This document shows, one piece after another, positions 6,416-7,180 of a stretch of DNA of 7,180 bases (positions are counted from its first letter, which is position 1; each line of letters begins with the position of its first letter). The stretch spans positions 1 through 7,180 of the forward strand of contig JAGVUK010000105.1 of the NCBI GenBank assembly GCA_019136335.1. Direction: 5' to 3'. The notes under the pieces were generated by a model that was not told the DNA's origin, made no database searches, and was given only the letters and a program-made list of their open reading frames with translations. The DNA is from Methanomicrobiales archaeon (GTDB lineage: Archaea > Halobacteriota > Methanomicrobia > Methanomicrobiales > Methanoculleaceae). A program made the position numbers and the translations under genes.

Positions 6416-7108
6416 ATGCACGCGAACTGGAAGACCTGGGCACACGTGACGAAACTGGACCCCGACAAACACCTTCCGCCGGGCGCCGTCGAGGAGATCG
6501 TGACGAGCGGGACCGACGCCCTGATGCTCTCGGGCACCCTGAACGTGACGCGGGAGAACCTCCGCGAACTCCTGGATCTGGTCTCAGCCCACGGGCTGCC
6601 GCTGGTGGTGGAACCGGCGAGCCCCGACTGCGCCATATTCGACGGACGGATCGACCACCTCTTCGTGCCGAGCGTGATGAATACAAACGACGTCCGCTGG
6701 ATCGTCGGAAAGCACTACGCCTGGCTCCGCCACGCGAGCAGCATCGAATGGGAGATGGTGGTGCCCGAGGCCTACATCGTCCTCAACCCGAACTCCGCCG
6801 TGGGGCGGGTGACGGGGGCGGACTGCGCCCTCTCAGGCGAGGACGTGGCCGCGTTCGCGGAGGTGGCGGACCGCTACTTCCGGTTCCCGATCGTCTATAT
6901 CGAGTACAGCGGGACCTACGGAAACCCGTCGATCGTGCAGGCGGCATCCGATGCGATCGAGCATGCCATCCTCTACTACGGCGGCGGTATCCGCTCGGCG
7001 GAGCAGGCGGCGGAGATGGGCCGGATCGCGGACACGATCGTCGTAGGGAACGCCGTCTACGAGGAAGGGATCGATGTGCTCCGGGCGACGGTCCGGGCGG
7101 TACAGTGA
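6416..7108 (+). CDS. Geranylgeranylglyceryl phosphate synthase (group I)
   Basis: A 230-residue (beta/alpha)8 enzyme of the PcrB/GGGPS family. It joins sn-glycerol-1-phosphate to geranylgeranyl diphosphate, the first committed step of archaeal ether-lipid synthesis, with Mg2+. Motifs visible in order are THxTKLDPD-like VTKLDPD with Mg ligand Asp15 (11-17), SGT (39-41), VVEPASP with Glu66 (64-70), FVPSVMNTNDVRWIVGKH (83-100), YIVLNPNSAVGRVTGA (120-135), the glycerol-phosphate-binding YIEYSGTYGNP (161-171), YGGGIRS (188-194) and VVGNAVYEEGID (209-220). Length equals the Archaeoglobus-type group I enzymes, although the segment after GKH (101-119) looks some 8 residues shorter than I recall for A. 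fulgidus. The start is ATG 6416, 4 bp after the topA stop; only a weak GAAGTGA (6405-6411) precedes it, so it probably depends on coupling with topA. This gene is the clearest proof that the window is archaeal. Confidence 0.95.
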   Translation: MHANWKTWAHVTKLDPDKHLPPGAVEEIVTSGTDALMLSGTLNVTRENLRELLDLVSAHGLPLVVEPASPDCAIFDGRIDHLFVPSVMNTNDVRWIVGKHYAWLRHASSIEWEMVVPEAYIVLNPNSAVGRVTGADCALSGEDVAAFAEVADRYFRFPIVYIEYSGTYGNPSIVQAASDAIEHAILYYGGGIRSAEQAAEMGRIADTIVVGNAVYEEGIDVLRATVRAVQ

Positions 7109-7111
7109 GGC

Positions 7112-7180
7112 ATGCCTGAGGTCTCGATCGTCCTGGTCGAACCCCTCTACGAGGGGAACGTCGGGTTTACCGCCCGGGTG
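7112..7180 (+). CDS. SPOUT-family RNA methyltransferase (TrmJ/TrmH-like), 5' fragment
   Basis: The first 23 codons of a gene that runs out of the window. The translation MPEVSIVLVEPLYEGNVGFTAR matches the N-terminus of TrmH/SpoU-class SPOUT methyltransferases: a hydrophobic strand VSIVLVEP followed by G-N-V-G-x-x-A-R, where Asn16 and Arg22 are the family's motif 1 residues. Closest in feel is archaeal TrmJ, which methylates the ribose at tRNA position 32, but other 2'-O-ribose methyltransferases share this start and the SAM-binding knot lies beyond the window. ATG 7112 is 3 bp after the GGGPS stop; a weak GTGAGG (7105-7110) is the only ribosome-site candidate. It is the last visible member of the operon. 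Confidence 0.8.
   Translation, partial: MPEVSIVLVEPLYEGNVGFTARV

Noticed and set aside
1..7180. Mobile element, CRISPR array, tRNA or defence-system content
   Set aside because: Practically all of the window is accounted for by core genes; I saw no inverted-repeat ends, transposase motifs, spaced repeats or cloverleaf.

Overview
The window is a GC-rich (my estimate is above 60%), gene-dense stretch of a euryarchaeal chromosome with every gene on the + strand. The archaeal diagnosis rests on a geranylgeranylglyceryl phosphate synthase (ether-lipid synthesis), an archaeal-type topoisomerase IA with zinc fingers, a likely archaeal TATA box, and GGAGGTGAT-type Shine-Dalgarno sites. GC content, gene content and protein flavour fit a mesophilic methanogen of the Methanomicrobiales (Methanoculleus-like). 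This placement is from memory of the families, not from a search.

Layout. Bases 1-636 hold the 3' part of a stand-alone asparagine-synthase-like ATP-pyrophosphatase. Its last 80 or so bases are AT-rich and appear to carry the promoter of the next transcription unit. From 626 onward six genes follow with almost no gaps: gatC (626-895), gatA (896-2197), gatB (2194-3609), topA (3616-6411), GGGP synthase (6416-7108) and the first 23 codons of a SPOUT-family RNA methyltransferase (7112 to the window end). Junctions are -11, 0, -4, +6, +4 and +3 bp, so this looks like one polycistron. No gap between genes exceeds 6 bp. I see no tRNA, rRNA, CRISPR, insertion sequence or terminator.

How the genes relate. 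GatCAB converts mischarged aminoacyl-tRNA into the amide form; in archaea this is chiefly Asp-tRNA(Asn) to Asn-tRNA(Asn), because Gln-tRNA(Gln) is made by GatDE. The upstream gene belongs to the free-asparagine amidation family, and the last gene probably methylates tRNA. A theme of translation and amide chemistry is therefore interleaved with DNA topology (TopA) and the committed step of membrane-lipid synthesis (GGGPS). This is a housekeeping growth operon rather than an accessory island.

I did not find a convincing undescribed system. The points most worth a second look are the tandem helix-hairpin-helix tail of TopA, the single-stop-codon, same-frame junction between gatC and an N-terminally short gatA, the promoter buried in the upstream coding sequence, and a small but consistent codon-pair pattern (Ile before Ser-TCG is always ATA).
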